This document shows, piece after piece, positions 27,378 through 36,874 of a DNA stretch of 64,000 nucleotides. This DNA comes from Rhodopseudomonas pentothenatexigens (GTDB lineage: Bacteria > Pseudomonadota > Alphaproteobacteria > Rhizobiales > Xanthobacteraceae), in the NCBI RefSeq assembly GCF_900218015.1, contig NZ_UFQQ01000012.1:120716-184715 (forward strand), in the 5' to 3' direction. The notes under the pieces are model-generated. The model saw nothing but the letters and a program-made list of their open reading frames with translations, did not search any database and was not told the DNA's origin. The position numbers and the translations under genes are program-made. Within the stretch, counting starts at the first letter, position 1. The number at the start of each line of letters is the position of its first letter.

Positions 27378-30125
27378 CTACGACGCCGAAGCCGCCGCCA
27401 GTTCGGCACGCTCCTGCGGCGCGCTCCGCGGCAGCGTCATCAGGATGCGCGTGCCGTTGCCGGGCTCGGAGTCGAGTTCGAGCCGCCCGCCGAGCCGGTT
27501 GGTGACGATGTTGTAGACGATGTGCAAGCCGAGCCCGGTGCCGCCCTGGTCGCGCCGGGTGGTGAAGAACGGATCGAAGGCGCGGCGGCGCACGTCGAGG
27601 CTCATGCCGCAGCCGTCGTCGGAATACGCCACCACGACGTGGTCGTTGCCGGCCGCGCGGACCTTGATCTCGACCGTGCCGGCGCGGCCGTTCGGGAACG
27701 CGTGCGCCACCGAATTCAGAAACAGGTTGGTCAGCACCTGGCCGTAGGGGCCCGGATAGGAGTTCATCGTCAGTCCGGGCTGGCACTCGACGTTCAGCGT
27801 CAGATTGTGTTTGCGCAGGCCCGGCCGCAGGCTCATCACCACCTGCTCGGTGAGGTCGCCGAGGTCGAACAGCCGCTGATCGGAGTAGTTGCGGTCGGCC
27901 GCGACCTGCTTGAACGACTGGATCAGCTCGGCGGCGCGATTGAGATTGGCGACGAGCTGCGACGAGGCATCGCGCGTGGTGTCGAGAAACTCGTTGAGGC
28001 GCGAGCGCTTCAACTCGCCGCGGGCGACTTCGGTGGCGAACACCGCGGCCTTGCGCTCCAGCGCGGAGGCCACCGTCAGGCTGATGCCGACCGGATTGTT
28101 GACCTCGTGGGCGACGCCCGCCACCAGGCGGCCGAGCGCGGCGAGCTTTTCCGCCTCGATCAGCGACTGCTGGGTTTCGCGCAGGTTGCGCAGCGCCGCT
28201 TCCGCCGCGTCCTTGGCCTGGCGCATCTCGAGTTCGCCGCGCTTGCGCTCGCCGATATCCAGCGCCACCGTGACGATCCGTTCGATCCGGCCCTCGGCGT
28301 CCTTCAGCGGCATCTTGTTGACCAGCCACTGCCGCATCGAACCGGTCGCGTCGCGATACTCCTCCTCGTAGAAGCCGAGCCCCTCGCCGGTTTCCAGCAC
28401 GCGCTTGTCGTTGGCGTCGGTCTTGTGCGAGCCGAACCGCGACATCAGCTCGGCGGTGGTGCGCCCGATCGCGTCGTGCGGATCGATCCCGAACACGCCT
28501 GCCATGTAGCGGTTCATCAGTACGTAGCACAGCTCGGTGTCCTTGACGTTGATCACCGCCGGCACCGTGTCGATCACCTGCTGCAGCAGCAGCCGGCTTT
28601 CAGCCACCGCCTGCTCGGCGCGCTTCTGGTCGGTGATGTCGCGTACCGCGCCCTCGTAGCGGATGACGTTGCCGGCCTCGTCGCGGACCGCACCGGCGCT
28701 GTCCGACAGCCACAGCACCTCACCATTGCGCTTGCGCGCCTGATATTCGAACTCGCGCACCATGCCGTCGCGCTGCATCAGCGCGCGGTATTCCTCGCGC
28801 TTGGCCGGATCGAGATAGATGGTGGTGGTGACGTCGGCGGTGGCGCGGATCAGCTCGGCGGGATCGTCGTAGCCCATCATCCGCGCCAGCGCCGGGTTGG
28901 CGTTGAGCAGCGCGCCGTCCGGCGTGGTGACGTAGATGCCGTCGATCGAGCCCTCGAACAGCTTGCGGTAGCTCTCTTCGGCGAGCCGCTGTTCGGCGAG
29001 CGCCCGCACCGCCGCCTCGCGGGCATTGTCGGCTTCGACCAGGGTGCGGCGGAACACTTCGGCGGCTCGGGCGATGTCGCCGATCTCGTTCTTGACGTCG
29101 GTGGCCGGGATCGCGGTGTATTGCTGGCCCGCCGCCAGCGAGCGGATCGCGCGGGTGATCGCCGTCAGCGGACCGACGGTGCGGCGGACTACGAAGGCCG
29201 CCGCCATCCAGCCGACCAGCACGCCGGCAATGCCGAGTACGATGCTCTGCCACTTGTCTTCGGTCAGGGTGCGGCCGAGATCGCGCGACAGCACCCGGCC
29301 GCGGCGTGCGGCGGCGTCGCGCAACAGTTCCGTCACCTTGCCGATCAGGCGCCCCTCGGTGCCGAGCACGTCGCGATCAAGATCGGCGATCTCCTGCTCC
29401 ACCGCCGCGGTCGCCGCGATCACGTCGGCATAGTCGCGAACCGAGCCGGCCGCACCGCCATCGCCGATCCGCAGCGCGCGCATCCGCCGGGCGGCGTCGC
29501 TGGCGCCCATCAGATCGCGCGACAGCAGCGCCGCCGCGACCTTGATCTGCGCCGAATGCAGCTCGCCGGCGAGCCTGCGGTCGGACAGCCCAGCGATGGT
29601 GGTCTCGAACCGCTCGCGCAGCGCCGGAATCTTCGCCACCAGCTCGCCGCGGCGCTGCATCAGCTCGGTGATGCGCTGCAGCCCGTCGCGATAGTTGGTC
29701 AGGCGCTCGGTGACGCCGTCGAGCATCTCCTGCTGATCCGGCGCCAGTTCGAGCCGGGTCTTCTTCAACAGCTCGGTGAGCGCCGATGCGGCTGCAAACA
29801 CCCTGCCGGCCGGCTGCGCGGCCGGCTCGGTCACCGCCTGGCGGGCAGCGAAGCGCAGATCGCTCATCCGCCGCTCGATCTCTTCGGCGAGGTCGCCGAC
29901 GCTCTGCAATCGCTGCAACTCGCCGAAGGTGCGGTCGATGTGCCGGATCGCCACCACGCTGCCGATCGAGGTGGCGGCGATGATCGCCAGCAGCAACAGG
30001 AAGCTGCCGAACGTCATCTGCCCGATCGAGAGCGTGCGTGTCTTCACGCTCTGGATGAACGATGAAACAGCGTTTGGCATGCGGACGAGACCGGCGCTCC
30101 CTGTGCGGGCCTGATCCTCCCACAC
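27378..30125 (-). CDS. PAS-domain sensor histidine kinase
   Basis: A membrane sensor kinase of 915 residues from a GTG at 30125, or 900 from the ATG at 30080 (MPNAVSSFIQSV). Helix 1 (FLLLLAIIAATSIGSVVAI) and a second helix near residue 280 (GIAGVLVGWMAAAFVV) bracket a helical periplasmic domain. Then come HAMP, a PAS with PAC near 375-500, a second PAS near 505-630, and the kinase core: H box LVAGVAHEVNNPVG, N box NLFLNSVAHAF, and DDGCGM, DPFFTTRR, GTGLGLHIV. It should autophosphorylate on that histidine. No response regulator gene is adjacent, so the partner is elsewhere. Confidence 0.92.
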   Translation of the reverse strand: MWEDQARTGSAGLVRMPNAVSSFIQSVKTRTLSIGQMTFGSFLLLLAIIAATSIGSVVAIRHIDRTFGELQRLQSVGDLAEEIERRMSDLRFAARQAVTEPAAQPAGRVFAAASALTELLKKTRLELAPDQQEMLDGVTERLTNYRDGLQRITELMQRRGELVAKIPALRERFETTIAGLSDRRLAGELHSAQIKVAAALLSRDLMGASDAARRMRALRIGDGGAAGSVRDYADVIAATAAVEQEIADLDRDVLGTEGRLIGKVTELLRDAAARRGRVLSRDLGRTLTEDKWQSIVLGIAGVLVGWMAAAFVVRRTVGPLTAITRAIRSLAAGQQYTAIPATDVKNEIGDIARAAEVFRRTLVEADNAREAAVRALAEQRLAEESYRKLFEGSIDGIYVTTPDGALLNANPALARMMGYDDPAELIRATADVTTTIYLDPAKREEYRALMQRDGMVREFEYQARKRNGEVLWLSDSAGAVRDEAGNVIRYEGAVRDITDQKRAEQAVAESRLLLQQVIDTVPAVINVKDTELCYVLMNRYMAGVFGIDPHDAIGRTTAELMSRFGSHKTDANDKRVLETGEGLGFYEEEYRDATGSMRQWLVNKMPLKDAEGRIERIVTVALDIGERKRGELEMRQAKDAAEAALRNLRETQQSLIEAEKLAALGRLVAGVAHEVNNPVGISLTVASALERKAAVFATEVARGELKRSRLNEFLDTTRDASSQLVANLNRAAELIQSFKQVAADRNYSDQRLFDLGDLTEQVVMSLRPGLRKHNLTLNVECQPGLTMNSYPGPYGQVLTNLFLNSVAHAFPNGRAGTVEIKVRAAGNDHVVVAYSDDGCGMSLDVRRRAFDPFFTTRRDQGGTGLGLHIVYNIVTNRLGGRLELDSEPGNGTRILMTLPRSAPQERAELAAASAS

Positions 30126-30260
30126 TTGCGCCGCAAAGGGTACAGCGTCGGTGCGCCCGCAACAATCGTCGAAGGCCCCCCTAACGGAGACGGCGACGTC
30201 CAGGTTGTGACGGACGCGACCGCCGCCGGGGGCGAGCCGGGCGGCGGCAGATTTGGGCCG

Positions 30261-32435
30261 CTAGTTCTTCGGCCGGATTGCGTCCGCGGTGCCTTGGATG
30301 AAGGCCTGGATCTTGACCACGTCGGCCTCGGTCAGCTTGCCGGTGAAGTCCGGCATGCCCTTGTCGCGGAACGGGCCCTTGAACACGATGTCCTTCAGGT
30401 GCTCGATCCGATCCGTGGTGGAGTAGCCGAGATTCTTGACGTTGCCGCCGCGGTCGACGCCCGGCACGCCGTGGCAGGTGGCGCAGGCGGCGACGTAGAT
30501 CGCCGTACCCTCCGGCACGTCCTTGGGATCGTATTTGACGCCGGTGAGCAGATTGCCCATCTGGTACTTGGCGAATTCCGGCATCTTGGCCTTGCCGCCG
30601 ACCGCGAAGGTGTACACCGTGCCGGGCGTCTCGGTCTCGGTGGCGCGGGCGCTGATGCCGAACACGCCGCCCCAGCCGACCGCGATCGAGACGTATTGCA
30701 CGCCGTCGACCATGTAGGTCGCAGGCGCCGCGACCGCGCCGGTGCCGAGCGGGCTCTCCCACAGCTTCTCGCCGGTCTTGGCGTTGTAGGCCACCAGCCG
30801 GCCGTCAGCCGTGCCCTGGAAAACCAGATTGCCCGCCGTTGTCAGCGTGCCGCCGTTCCACGGCGACACATATTCGGCGCGCCAGGCTTCCTTCTGCTGC
30901 ACCGGATCCCACGCCACCAGCCGGCCGAACGGCAGGTTCTTCGGCGGTGTCGCGTTCAGCGTGAAGCCGACGTTCCAGCCGGTAGTCGAGCCGAACTTGA
31001 ACGGCTCCATCTTGTTCTGGGTCAGCGCCTTCTCGCCGGTGAGATTGACCGGCACGCCCTGCGCCGGCAGATAAACCAGACCGGTCTGCGGATTGAACGA
31101 CATCGGGTGCCAGTTGTGCGCACCGTACGGTCCCGGGATCGCGTCGAACGATTTGTCCGGCGAGCGTGCCTCCGGATTCTCGATCGGACGTCCATTGGCG
31201 TCGTAGCCGGTCGCCCAGTTCACCTCGACGAAGTTCTTCGCCGAGATGAACTTCCCGTCGGTGCGGTCGATCACGAAGAAGAACCCGTTCTTCGGCGCGT
31301 GCAGGATCACCTTGCGCGGCTTGCCGTCGATCGTCAGGTCGGCGAGAATCATCGGCTGGGTCGAGGTGTAGTCCCAGTTGTCGCCGGGCGTCTCCTGATA
31401 GTGCCAGGCGTATTTGCCGGTGTCGGCGTTCAACGCCACGATCGAGGCGAGGTACAGATTATCGCCGCCGGACGGGCTCCGAAGGTGACGCGCCCAGGGC
31501 GAGCCGTTGCCGGTTCCGACATAGATCAGGTTCAGCTCGGGATCGAAGGTGATGGTGTCCCAGGCGGTGCCGCCACCGCCGTTGATCCACCATTTGCCGG
31601 CCGGATCCCAGGTCTTGGCCGCCCTCTCCATCGACTCGTCCTCGAACGGCTTGCTCGGATCGCCCGGCACCGTGAACCATCGCCACGCCTGCTTGCCGGT
31701 CTCCGCATCATAAGCGGTGACGTAGCCGCGCGCGCCGTATTCGGCACCGCCATTGCCGATCACCACCTTGCCGTTGAACACCCGCGGCGCGCCGGTGATG
31801 GTGTAGGAATGCTCGTGGTCGATCAGGGTGTCGATTTCCCACGCCTTGCTGCCGGTCGCAGCATCGAGCGCGATCAGCCGGCCGTCATAGGCGCCGACAA
31901 ACACCTTGCCCTTGTACAGCGCGACGCCGCGGTTCACGACGTCGCAGCAGCCACGATAGCCTTTGGCGCGATCGACCTTGGGATCGAAGGTCCACAGCTT
32001 CTTGCCGGTGCGGGTGTCGATCGCGTGCACCACGCTCCACGACGCGGTGACGTACATGATGCCGTCGACCACCACCGGGGTCGCTTCGACGCCGCGCTCC
32101 GAACCGAGGCTGTAACTCCATTGCAGCCCGAGTTGTTTGACGTTGTCGGTGTTGATCTGGTCGAGCTTGCTGAAGCGGGTCTCGGCGTAGTCGAGGCCGT
32201 AGCTCGGCCAGTCCTTGGTGGTCTTGGCGTTGGCGACGATCGCGGCACTGTCGACCGCGCCGGTGACCGCGCGAATGTGCGCGGCGGAGCCCTTGGCATC
32301 TTGTGCGGCGGCGACCGCCGGCGACAGCAACGCGGCCATCAGCGCCGCGGCGCCGAGCCGCTTCGCAACTAATCGTGTTGCGGATTGATGGACAGGTTGG
32401 TGCGCAGTCCGCACCGCGTCAGCAGGCTTCCTCAT
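30261..32435 (-). CDS. PQQ-dependent alcohol dehydrogenase with C-terminal cytochrome c (quinohemoprotein)
   Basis: A 724-residue periplasmic enzyme from the ATG at 32435. A signal peptide ends near AVAAAQ. Beta-propeller W-motifs repeat through the PQQ domain, with the adjacent-cysteine disulfide in GYRGCCDVV over PQQ, and GGGTAWDTITFDPEL carrying the likely catalytic Asp. A type I cytochrome c domain follows: CATCH at 651-655 and axial Met in GMPDF near residue 694. Such type II quinohemoprotein dehydrogenases oxidise primary alcohols and pass electrons to the respiratory chain. Upstream codons (MRIALRDNNC) are an alternative start but hide the signal peptide. The substrate is unknown. No PQQ synthesis gene is in the window. 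Confidence 0.93.
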   Translation of the reverse strand: MRKPADAVRTAHQPVHQSATRLVAKRLGAAALMAALLSPAVAAAQDAKGSAAHIRAVTGAVDSAAIVANAKTTKDWPSYGLDYAETRFSKLDQINTDNVKQLGLQWSYSLGSERGVEATPVVVDGIMYVTASWSVVHAIDTRTGKKLWTFDPKVDRAKGYRGCCDVVNRGVALYKGKVFVGAYDGRLIALDAATGSKAWEIDTLIDHEHSYTITGAPRVFNGKVVIGNGGAEYGARGYVTAYDAETGKQAWRWFTVPGDPSKPFEDESMERAAKTWDPAGKWWINGGGGTAWDTITFDPELNLIYVGTGNGSPWARHLRSPSGGDNLYLASIVALNADTGKYAWHYQETPGDNWDYTSTQPMILADLTIDGKPRKVILHAPKNGFFFVIDRTDGKFISAKNFVEVNWATGYDANGRPIENPEARSPDKSFDAIPGPYGAHNWHPMSFNPQTGLVYLPAQGVPVNLTGEKALTQNKMEPFKFGSTTGWNVGFTLNATPPKNLPFGRLVAWDPVQQKEAWRAEYVSPWNGGTLTTAGNLVFQGTADGRLVAYNAKTGEKLWESPLGTGAVAAPATYMVDGVQYVSIAVGWGGVFGISARATETETPGTVYTFAVGGKAKMPEFAKYQMGNLLTGVKYDPKDVPEGTAIYVAACATCHGVPGVDRGGNVKNLGYSTTDRIEHLKDIVFKGPFRDKGMPDFTGKLTEADVVKIQAFIQGTADAIRPKN

Positions 32436-32588
32436 GCATTCGCTCCCTACTCGGCCTCTTGCCGGGCCGAGCGGAAGTGTTGCTCGCGGTGGGAACAGCG
32501 TCAACCAGAATGCGGACGCGATGCAGACGCAGTTATTATCTCGCAATGCAATGCGCAACGCGCTGCATTGCGATGCCGCGGCTGCGAA

Positions 32589-33380
32589 CTAAGCGCCGGA
32601 AAACTCGAACAGCTCGCCGTCGTAACCGGCCTCGGCCGGAATCCGCAGCAAACGCTTGTCGCCGTCCTTCGACATGATCGGCAGCACGGTGACGATGCTC
32701 TGTGCACGTGCGTGATCGAGCGCCGCCGCCACGCTCGGCTGCTGGCCGAGCCGGATCAGATTGCGGGTGGTCGGAAACGGGAGCGTGAAGCGACCGCTGT
32801 CGCCACCGTCCAGTGCCTCGCGGGGCGACAGCCAGATCGAATCGGTGGTCTCCCAGCCGTCGTGCATGCCGAGCTGTTCGGGCGGCGCTTCAGCAAGGAA
32901 GAACCAGGTGTCGAACCGCTTCGGCAGTTTCTCCGGCGTGATCCAGTGCGCGTAAGGCACCAGCAGATCGAGCGCGAGCACCAGCTCGTTGTCGGCCAGG
33001 ATCTGCGCAAACGCGATGTTGCCGTCGCACAGCGCCTTGCGGTGCGCCGCCTCGATTTCGGCGGCGCGGCTGGCGGCGACGAGCGCGTCGCTGCCGCGCG
33101 GCCGCGCCAGCAGGATGCCGCTTTCCTCGAAGGTCTCCCGGATCGCCGCGATCCGGAATTCCAGCGCGGGGCCGACCGATCCGTCGACCCCAGCATACAG
33201 CTCCGGCCGCCCGACGATGTCGCGATCGCCGGCATCGACGCTGCCGCCGGGGAACACCAGCGCCCCGGAGGCGAACTCGACCTGATAATTCCGGACCATC
33301 ATGAAAACGTCGAAGCCGGCCGCGGCCTGGCGCAGCAGCACGATGGTCGATGCGGGACGCGCGGCGGCTTCAACAGTCAT
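32589..33380 (-). CDS. Nudix hydrolase (NUDT19-like)
   Basis: A 263-residue Nudix protein. It shows FPGGSVDAGD near residue 44, and the helix AAIRETFEESGILLARP supplies the REx2EE core of the Nudix box, with a long insert between them as in NUDT7/NUDT19-type CoA diphosphatases. Its position four bases after the DapA-like gene, at the end of an acyl-CoA-type cluster, fits a role in trimming CoA or acyl-CoA, but this is inference. GGAG lies ten bases before the ATG. Confidence 0.9.
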   Translation of the reverse strand: MTVEAAARPASTIVLLRQAAAGFDVFMMVRNYQVEFASGALVFPGGSVDAGDRDIVGRPELYAGVDGSVGPALEFRIAAIRETFEESGILLARPRGSDALVAASRAAEIEAAHRKALCDGNIAFAQILADNELVLALDLLVPYAHWITPEKLPKRFDTWFFLAEAPPEQLGMHDGWETTDSIWLSPREALDGGDSGRFTLPFPTTRNLIRLGQQPSVAAALDHARAQSIVTVLPIMSKDGDKRLLRIPAEAGYDGELFEFSGA

Positions 33381-33384
33381 GGTG

Positions 33385-34338
33385 TTACTCCGCAGCTTTG
33401 CTGCGCGGTTCGAGATCGGCGCGTTTGTCGACCCGCGCCAGCCGCGACAACAGATAATCGACCTCTTCGCGTGTCGTGTCGGTCAGGCTCGCGCCCGGCT
33501 TGCGCTGCGCGCTCGACGACAGCAGCCCGCGCTTCTTCAGCACGTATTTGCGAACCGACAGGCCGACGCCCTGCTGATGCTCGTAACGGATCAGCGGCAG
33601 ATGCGCGTCGAACAGGTTGTGCGCGAGATCGCGCTGGCCGGCCTTCGACAGCTTGACGACGTCCACCAGCATGTCCGGGAAGCAGTAGCCGGTCATCGCG
33701 CCGTCGGCGCCGCGCTCCATCTCGAAATCCAGGAACAGGCCGCCATTGCCGCACAGGATCGACAGCGGGCGCAGCGATCCGTCCTTCTGGAAGCCGCGCA
33801 GCGTGGTGATCTTCTCGAGCCCCGGCCAGTCCTCGTGCTTCAGCATCACGCAGGACGCGCTGTCCATCACGATCTGCCGGATCACCTTCGGCGTCATCAC
33901 CACCGACAGCGTCAGCGGATAATCTTGCAGCACCCAGGGCACATCGTCGCCGATCGCCTCGGTCGCCTGCCGGAAATAGCTGGTGATCTGCTCGTCGGTG
34001 CGCAGCGACGGCGGCGGCGCGATCATCACGCCGGCGGCGCCAGCGTCCATCGACAGCCGTGCCAGCCGGCGCATCGCGGCGAAGCCCGGCGCCGACACGC
34101 CGACGATCGTCTGCATCGACTTGGCGCGCTTGATGAAGCGGGTTGCCACCGCCTCGGCCTCGGCCGCATCGAGCTTCGGCGCTTCGCCGAGGATGCCGAG
34201 CACGGTGACGCCCTCGCAGCCGACCTCCGCGTAGAAATCGGTCAGACGGTCGATCGACACGTCGTCGATCTTGCCGTCGTCGTGGAACGGGGTCGGCGCA
34301 ATGGCAAAGGTGCCTGCGGCTTCCGGGGTGAGCTTCAT
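33385..34338 (-). CDS. Dihydrodipicolinate synthase family lyase/aldolase
   Basis: A 317-residue TIM-barrel enzyme of the DapA/NAL superfamily. The Schiff-base lysine (CVMLKHED) and the catalytic tyrosine (WVLQDYPLT) are present, and the substrate loop reads GILGE in place of the usual G-x-TGE. This suggests a pyruvate- or other 2-oxoacid-dependent lyase that is not lysine biosynthetic DapA. The last 60 residues are longer than in DapA. The gene lies inside an acyl-CoA catabolic cluster, so it may cleave a pathway intermediate. The Nudix gene follows four bases later; the SDR gene lies 107 bp upstream. Confidence 0.88.
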   Translation of the reverse strand: MKLTPEAAGTFAIAPTPFHDDGKIDDVSIDRLTDFYAEVGCEGVTVLGILGEAPKLDAAEAEAVATRFIKRAKSMQTIVGVSAPGFAAMRRLARLSMDAGAAGVMIAPPPSLRTDEQITSYFRQATEAIGDDVPWVLQDYPLTLSVVMTPKVIRQIVMDSASCVMLKHEDWPGLEKITTLRGFQKDGSLRPLSILCGNGGLFLDFEMERGADGAMTGYCFPDMLVDVVKLSKAGQRDLAHNLFDAHLPLIRYEHQQGVGLSVRKYVLKKRGLLSSSAQRKPGASLTDTTREEVDYLLSRLARVDKRADLEPRSKAAE

Positions 34339-34445
34339 CGCGTAGGCCTTTCGGTTGCGCCGGCGCCGGCAGGTCGACCTGCTGGTTCAGCACCGGCCGT
34401 CGCCACCGCACCGGTTCGGCGGCGGCGACACCTTTCGGCACCCGC

Positions 34446-35324
34446 TCAGCGCGGGCGTCCGGCCGCCTTGATAGCCTCTTCCGAGAAGAAAATCTCGCCG
34501 GCGTGGGCCGCAATCTCCTCCGCGGACCAGCCGTTATGGGGCGGCTTCCAGCCGTCCATTTCCATCAGCTTCATCTCACGCACCCCGCGCGGGCCGGAAA
34601 CGCCGAGCACCTTGCCGGTCTGGTCGCCGGACAGGCCGGAGACCATGTACAGCACCGCGGGCGCGATCCCCTCCGGCGTCAGCGCCGCGCCCGGATTCTC
34701 GCGATAGCGCGGCAGGTCTTCGGTCATCCGGGTCAGCGCGCCCGGCGCCAACGTCCAGATCCGGATGTTGTATTTGCGGCCTTCGATCGCCAGCACGTTG
34801 GAGAGGCCCCAGATGCCGCCCTTCGCCGCGCCGTAATTGCTCTGGCCGAAATTGCCGAGCAGGCCCGAGGTCGACGAGGTATTGACGATGACGCCGCCGC
34901 CATTGTCCTTCATCCATTTGAACACCGGCTGGGTGACACAGAACGTGCCCTTCAGGTGCACCTTCATCACCCTGTCCCAGTTCGCCTCCGAGACCTTGGC
35001 GAAGGTCTGGTCGAGCAGGATGCCGGCGTTGTTGACCAGGATATCGGCGCGGCCGAAATGCTTGATGGCGTCGTCGAACACCGATTGCCCGCCGGCCATG
35101 GTCGAGATGTCGGCGGTGTTGGCGACGGCGCGGCCGCCCGCGGCCTTGATGGCGTCGACCACCTGCTGAGCCATGCCGGCGTCGGAGCCCGAACCGTCCC
35201 GCGGTCCGCCGAGATCGTTGACCACCACCGCAGCGCCTTCGCGCGCAAACAGCTTGGCGTAAGCCTCACCGAGCCCCCCGCCCGCTCCGGAGATCAACGC
35301 CACCTTGCCCTCGAGCAATCCCAT
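34446..35324 (-). CDS. Short-chain dehydrogenase (hydroxyacyl-CoA-type SDR)
   Basis: A 292-residue SDR. NAD-binding GAGGGLGEAYAK, VNNAGIL, catalytic Ser in NTSSTSGLLG and Tyr-x3-Lys in YGAAKGG are all clear. The long C-terminal part (DGWKPPHNGWSAEEIA) resembles the dehydrogenase unit of eukaryotic peroxisomal multifunctional enzyme 2, which pairs with hydratase 2. The next gene upstream encodes just such a hydratase, so the two are probably successive beta-oxidation steps. GGGAGG sits upstream of the ATG at 35324; the in-frame ATG at 35372 lacks one. Confidence 0.92.
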   Translation of the reverse strand: MGLLEGKVALISGAGGGLGEAYAKLFAREGAAVVVNDLGGPRDGSGSDAGMAQQVVDAIKAAGGRAVANTADISTMAGGQSVFDDAIKHFGRADILVNNAGILLDQTFAKVSEANWDRVMKVHLKGTFCVTQPVFKWMKDNGGGVIVNTSSTSGLLGNFGQSNYGAAKGGIWGLSNVLAIEGRKYNIRIWTLAPGALTRMTEDLPRYRENPGAALTPEGIAPAVLYMVSGLSGDQTGKVLGVSGPRGVREMKLMEMDGWKPPHNGWSAEEIAAHAGEIFFSEEAIKAAGRPR

Positions 35325-35367
35325 CGCGTCCTCCCGTTTTTGCTGCGCGCTGACCGCGTCTGTTGTC

Positions 35368-35440
35368 GTCATTGCCGGGCTCGACCCGGCAATCCATCTT
35401 GTTCGAAGCGATGGATGCCCGGATCAAGTCCGGGCATGAC
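35368..35440. repeat. Intergenic palindromic repeat, family 1
   Basis: Two hairpins: TTGCCGGG with CCCGGCAA, and ATGCCCGG with CCGGGCAT, framed by GTCAT and ATGAC. A longer relative lies at 59744-59870. This is a dispersed REP-like element typical of Bradyrhizobium/Rhodopseudomonas. Confidence 0.8.
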
Positions 35441-35470
35441 ACATCACTCGAAATAAGCGTCTTTTTCCAC

Positions 35471-36331
35471 TCAGCCCAGCACCGTCCGGCCGCTCTTGAT
35501 CACCGTGACGTTGCGCGACTTCACCCGCGCTTCCAACGAGATCACGTCGCCGTCCTTCCACATGTCCATGGTGACGGTCTCGCCCGGATACACCGGCGAA
35601 GAGAACCGCACCGCATGCTGCCTAAAGGCCGATGCATCGTAATCGGCGTAGGTCTGCAGCACGCCGCGGCAGGTCATGCCGTAGGTGCACATGCCGTGCA
35701 AAATCGGACGCGGGAAACCGGCCTTCTGCGCGAATTCCGGATCCGAATGCAGCGGATTGCGGTCGCCGCACAGCCGGTAGATCAGCGCCTGATCCGGCCG
35801 GGTCGAAATATCGACGCTGCGGTCGGGCGCGCGGTCGGGCATCTTGTGCGGCTCGGGCTGCTCCAGCGCCGGGCCGCCGAAGCCACCGTCGCCGCGCGCG
35901 AAGCGCGACGCCAGCAGAGTCGCCAAGGCCTCTCCCTTGTCGTCGCGCAGGATGGTCTGGTGACGGATCACCACGCCCTTGTCCTTGCCCTTGTCGTAGA
36001 CCTGCACCACGCTGGAATCCGCGGTGATGTTCGCCGCCACCGGCATCGGGCGGTGAAAGGTGATGTCGCGCTCGCCGTCGACCACCAGCAGGCGGTTGAG
36101 ATTCATCTCGCCCGGGCCAGCGCCCCACGCCGCGACCGACGCGAACGTCGGGACCACTTTCAAGGGGCGCTCGGTGTAGGTCGCCTCGTTGACGAAGGCG
36201 AGTTCCTTCTCGTCCATCGGATCAGCGCCCATGCCGATGCCGTAGGCGTAGAGCATCACGTCGCGATCGGTGTAGGCGTATTTTTGCCCGGTGGCCTTCA
36301 ATCCCATCAGTTCGTCGTAGCGGGCCGACAT
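35471..36331 (-). CDS. MaoC-type 2-enoyl-CoA hydratase (hydratase 2)
   Basis: A 286-residue double hot-dog protein. The second half carries the hydratase-2 motif in YRLCGDRNPLHSDPEFAQKA (catalytic Asp and His), followed by RPILHGMCTYG. It hydrates (2E)-enoyl-CoA to the (3R)-hydroxy form, which an MFE-2-type SDR (next gene) would oxidise. The N-terminal half starts SARYDELMGLKA and fits the degenerate hot-dog of the family. The length equals that of the human MFE-2 hydratase unit. It lies between repeat elements but shares strand and theme with the cluster. Confidence 0.93.
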   Translation of the reverse strand: MSARYDELMGLKATGQKYAYTDRDVMLYAYGIGMGADPMDEKELAFVNEATYTERPLKVVPTFASVAAWGAGPGEMNLNRLLVVDGERDITFHRPMPVAANITADSSVVQVYDKGKDKGVVIRHQTILRDDKGEALATLLASRFARGDGGFGGPALEQPEPHKMPDRAPDRSVDISTRPDQALIYRLCGDRNPLHSDPEFAQKAGFPRPILHGMCTYGMTCRGVLQTYADYDASAFRQHAVRFSSPVYPGETVTMDMWKDGDVISLEARVKSRNVTVIKSGRTVLG

Positions 36332-36365
36332 CGGCTTCTCCCCTTGTTCTTGTCGTTCTTATCGT

Positions 36366-36478
36366 GATCCTCATGGTGAGGAGCGCGCCTTGCGCGCGTC
36401 TCGAACCATGAGGATAGAAGCAACTCTCCAGTCACATCCTTCGAGGCGCGCGCTTGCGCGCGCTCCTCAGGACGAGGC
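36366..36478. repeat. Intergenic palindromic repeat, family 2
   Basis: Inverted arms ATCCTCATGGTGAGGAGC... and ...CGAACCATGAGGAT, with GCGCGCTTGCGCGC hairpins, occur twice in slightly different form (36366-36417 and 36434-36478). It fills the gap between the hydratase and Zn-ribbon genes and is typical of dispersed elements in this bacterial family. Confidence 0.8.
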
Positions 36479-36874
36479 TCAGACAGCCGTGAAGAACGGA
36501 ATTGGCGCGCCGCCGTCGCTGGGCTTGAACACCACCTTGACCTTGGTGCCGATCTTCAATGCACCGAAATCGCAGTCGACGAAGTTGGTCAGCACCGACG
36601 GGCCTTCCTTCAGCGTGACGTAGCCGATCGCATACGGACCGGTCGGCGACTTGCGCATCAGGCTGTAGCTGTAGATCTCGCCCTCGCCCTTGCTCTCTTC
36701 CCACACCGTCTGGTCGGAGAAGCAGAACGGGCACAGCGCGCGCGGGAAGTAATGCGCTTCGCCGCAAGCGGTGCACCGCTTGATCAGCAGCTTGCCTTCG
36801 GTCGCCGCATCCCAGAACGGCTTGGTTTCGGCGTTGCCCTGAGGCGCGGGATATTTCACGGGGCTGTTCATCAC
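36479..36874 (-). CDS. Zn-ribbon/OB-fold protein (DUF35), acyl-CoA-associated
   Basis: A 131-residue DUF35 protein. The rubredoxin-like zinc ribbon C-x2-C...C-x2-C is complete (RCTACG and LCPFCF), followed by an OB fold (GEIYSYSLM, YAIGYVTLKEGP, IGTKVKVVF). Such proteins act with a partner thiolase, as in bacterial steroid side-chain degradation where DUF35 and SCP-x thiolase form a complex, and in HMG-CoA synthase/acetoacetyl-CoA thiolase assemblies. Its start overlaps the thiolase stop by four bases (ATGA), which fits such a complex. Two adjacent ATG codons make the start ambiguous by one residue. Confidence 0.92.
   Translation of the reverse strand: MMNSPVKYPAPQGNAETKPFWDAATEGKLLIKRCTACGEAHYFPRALCPFCFSDQTVWEESKGEGEIYSYSLMRKSPTGPYAIGYVTLKEGPSVLTNFVDCDFGALKIGTKVKVVFKPSDGGAPIPFFTAV

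Noticed and set aside
27375..30065. Plus-strand frame of 896 codons opposite the histidine kinase
   Set aside because: The minus strand has the full H, N and G boxes; the plus frame is Arg/His rich and has no domain.
30126..32372. Plus-strand frame opposite the PQQ dehydrogenase
   Set aside because: Antisense shadow of a clear enzyme gene; no recognisable domain.
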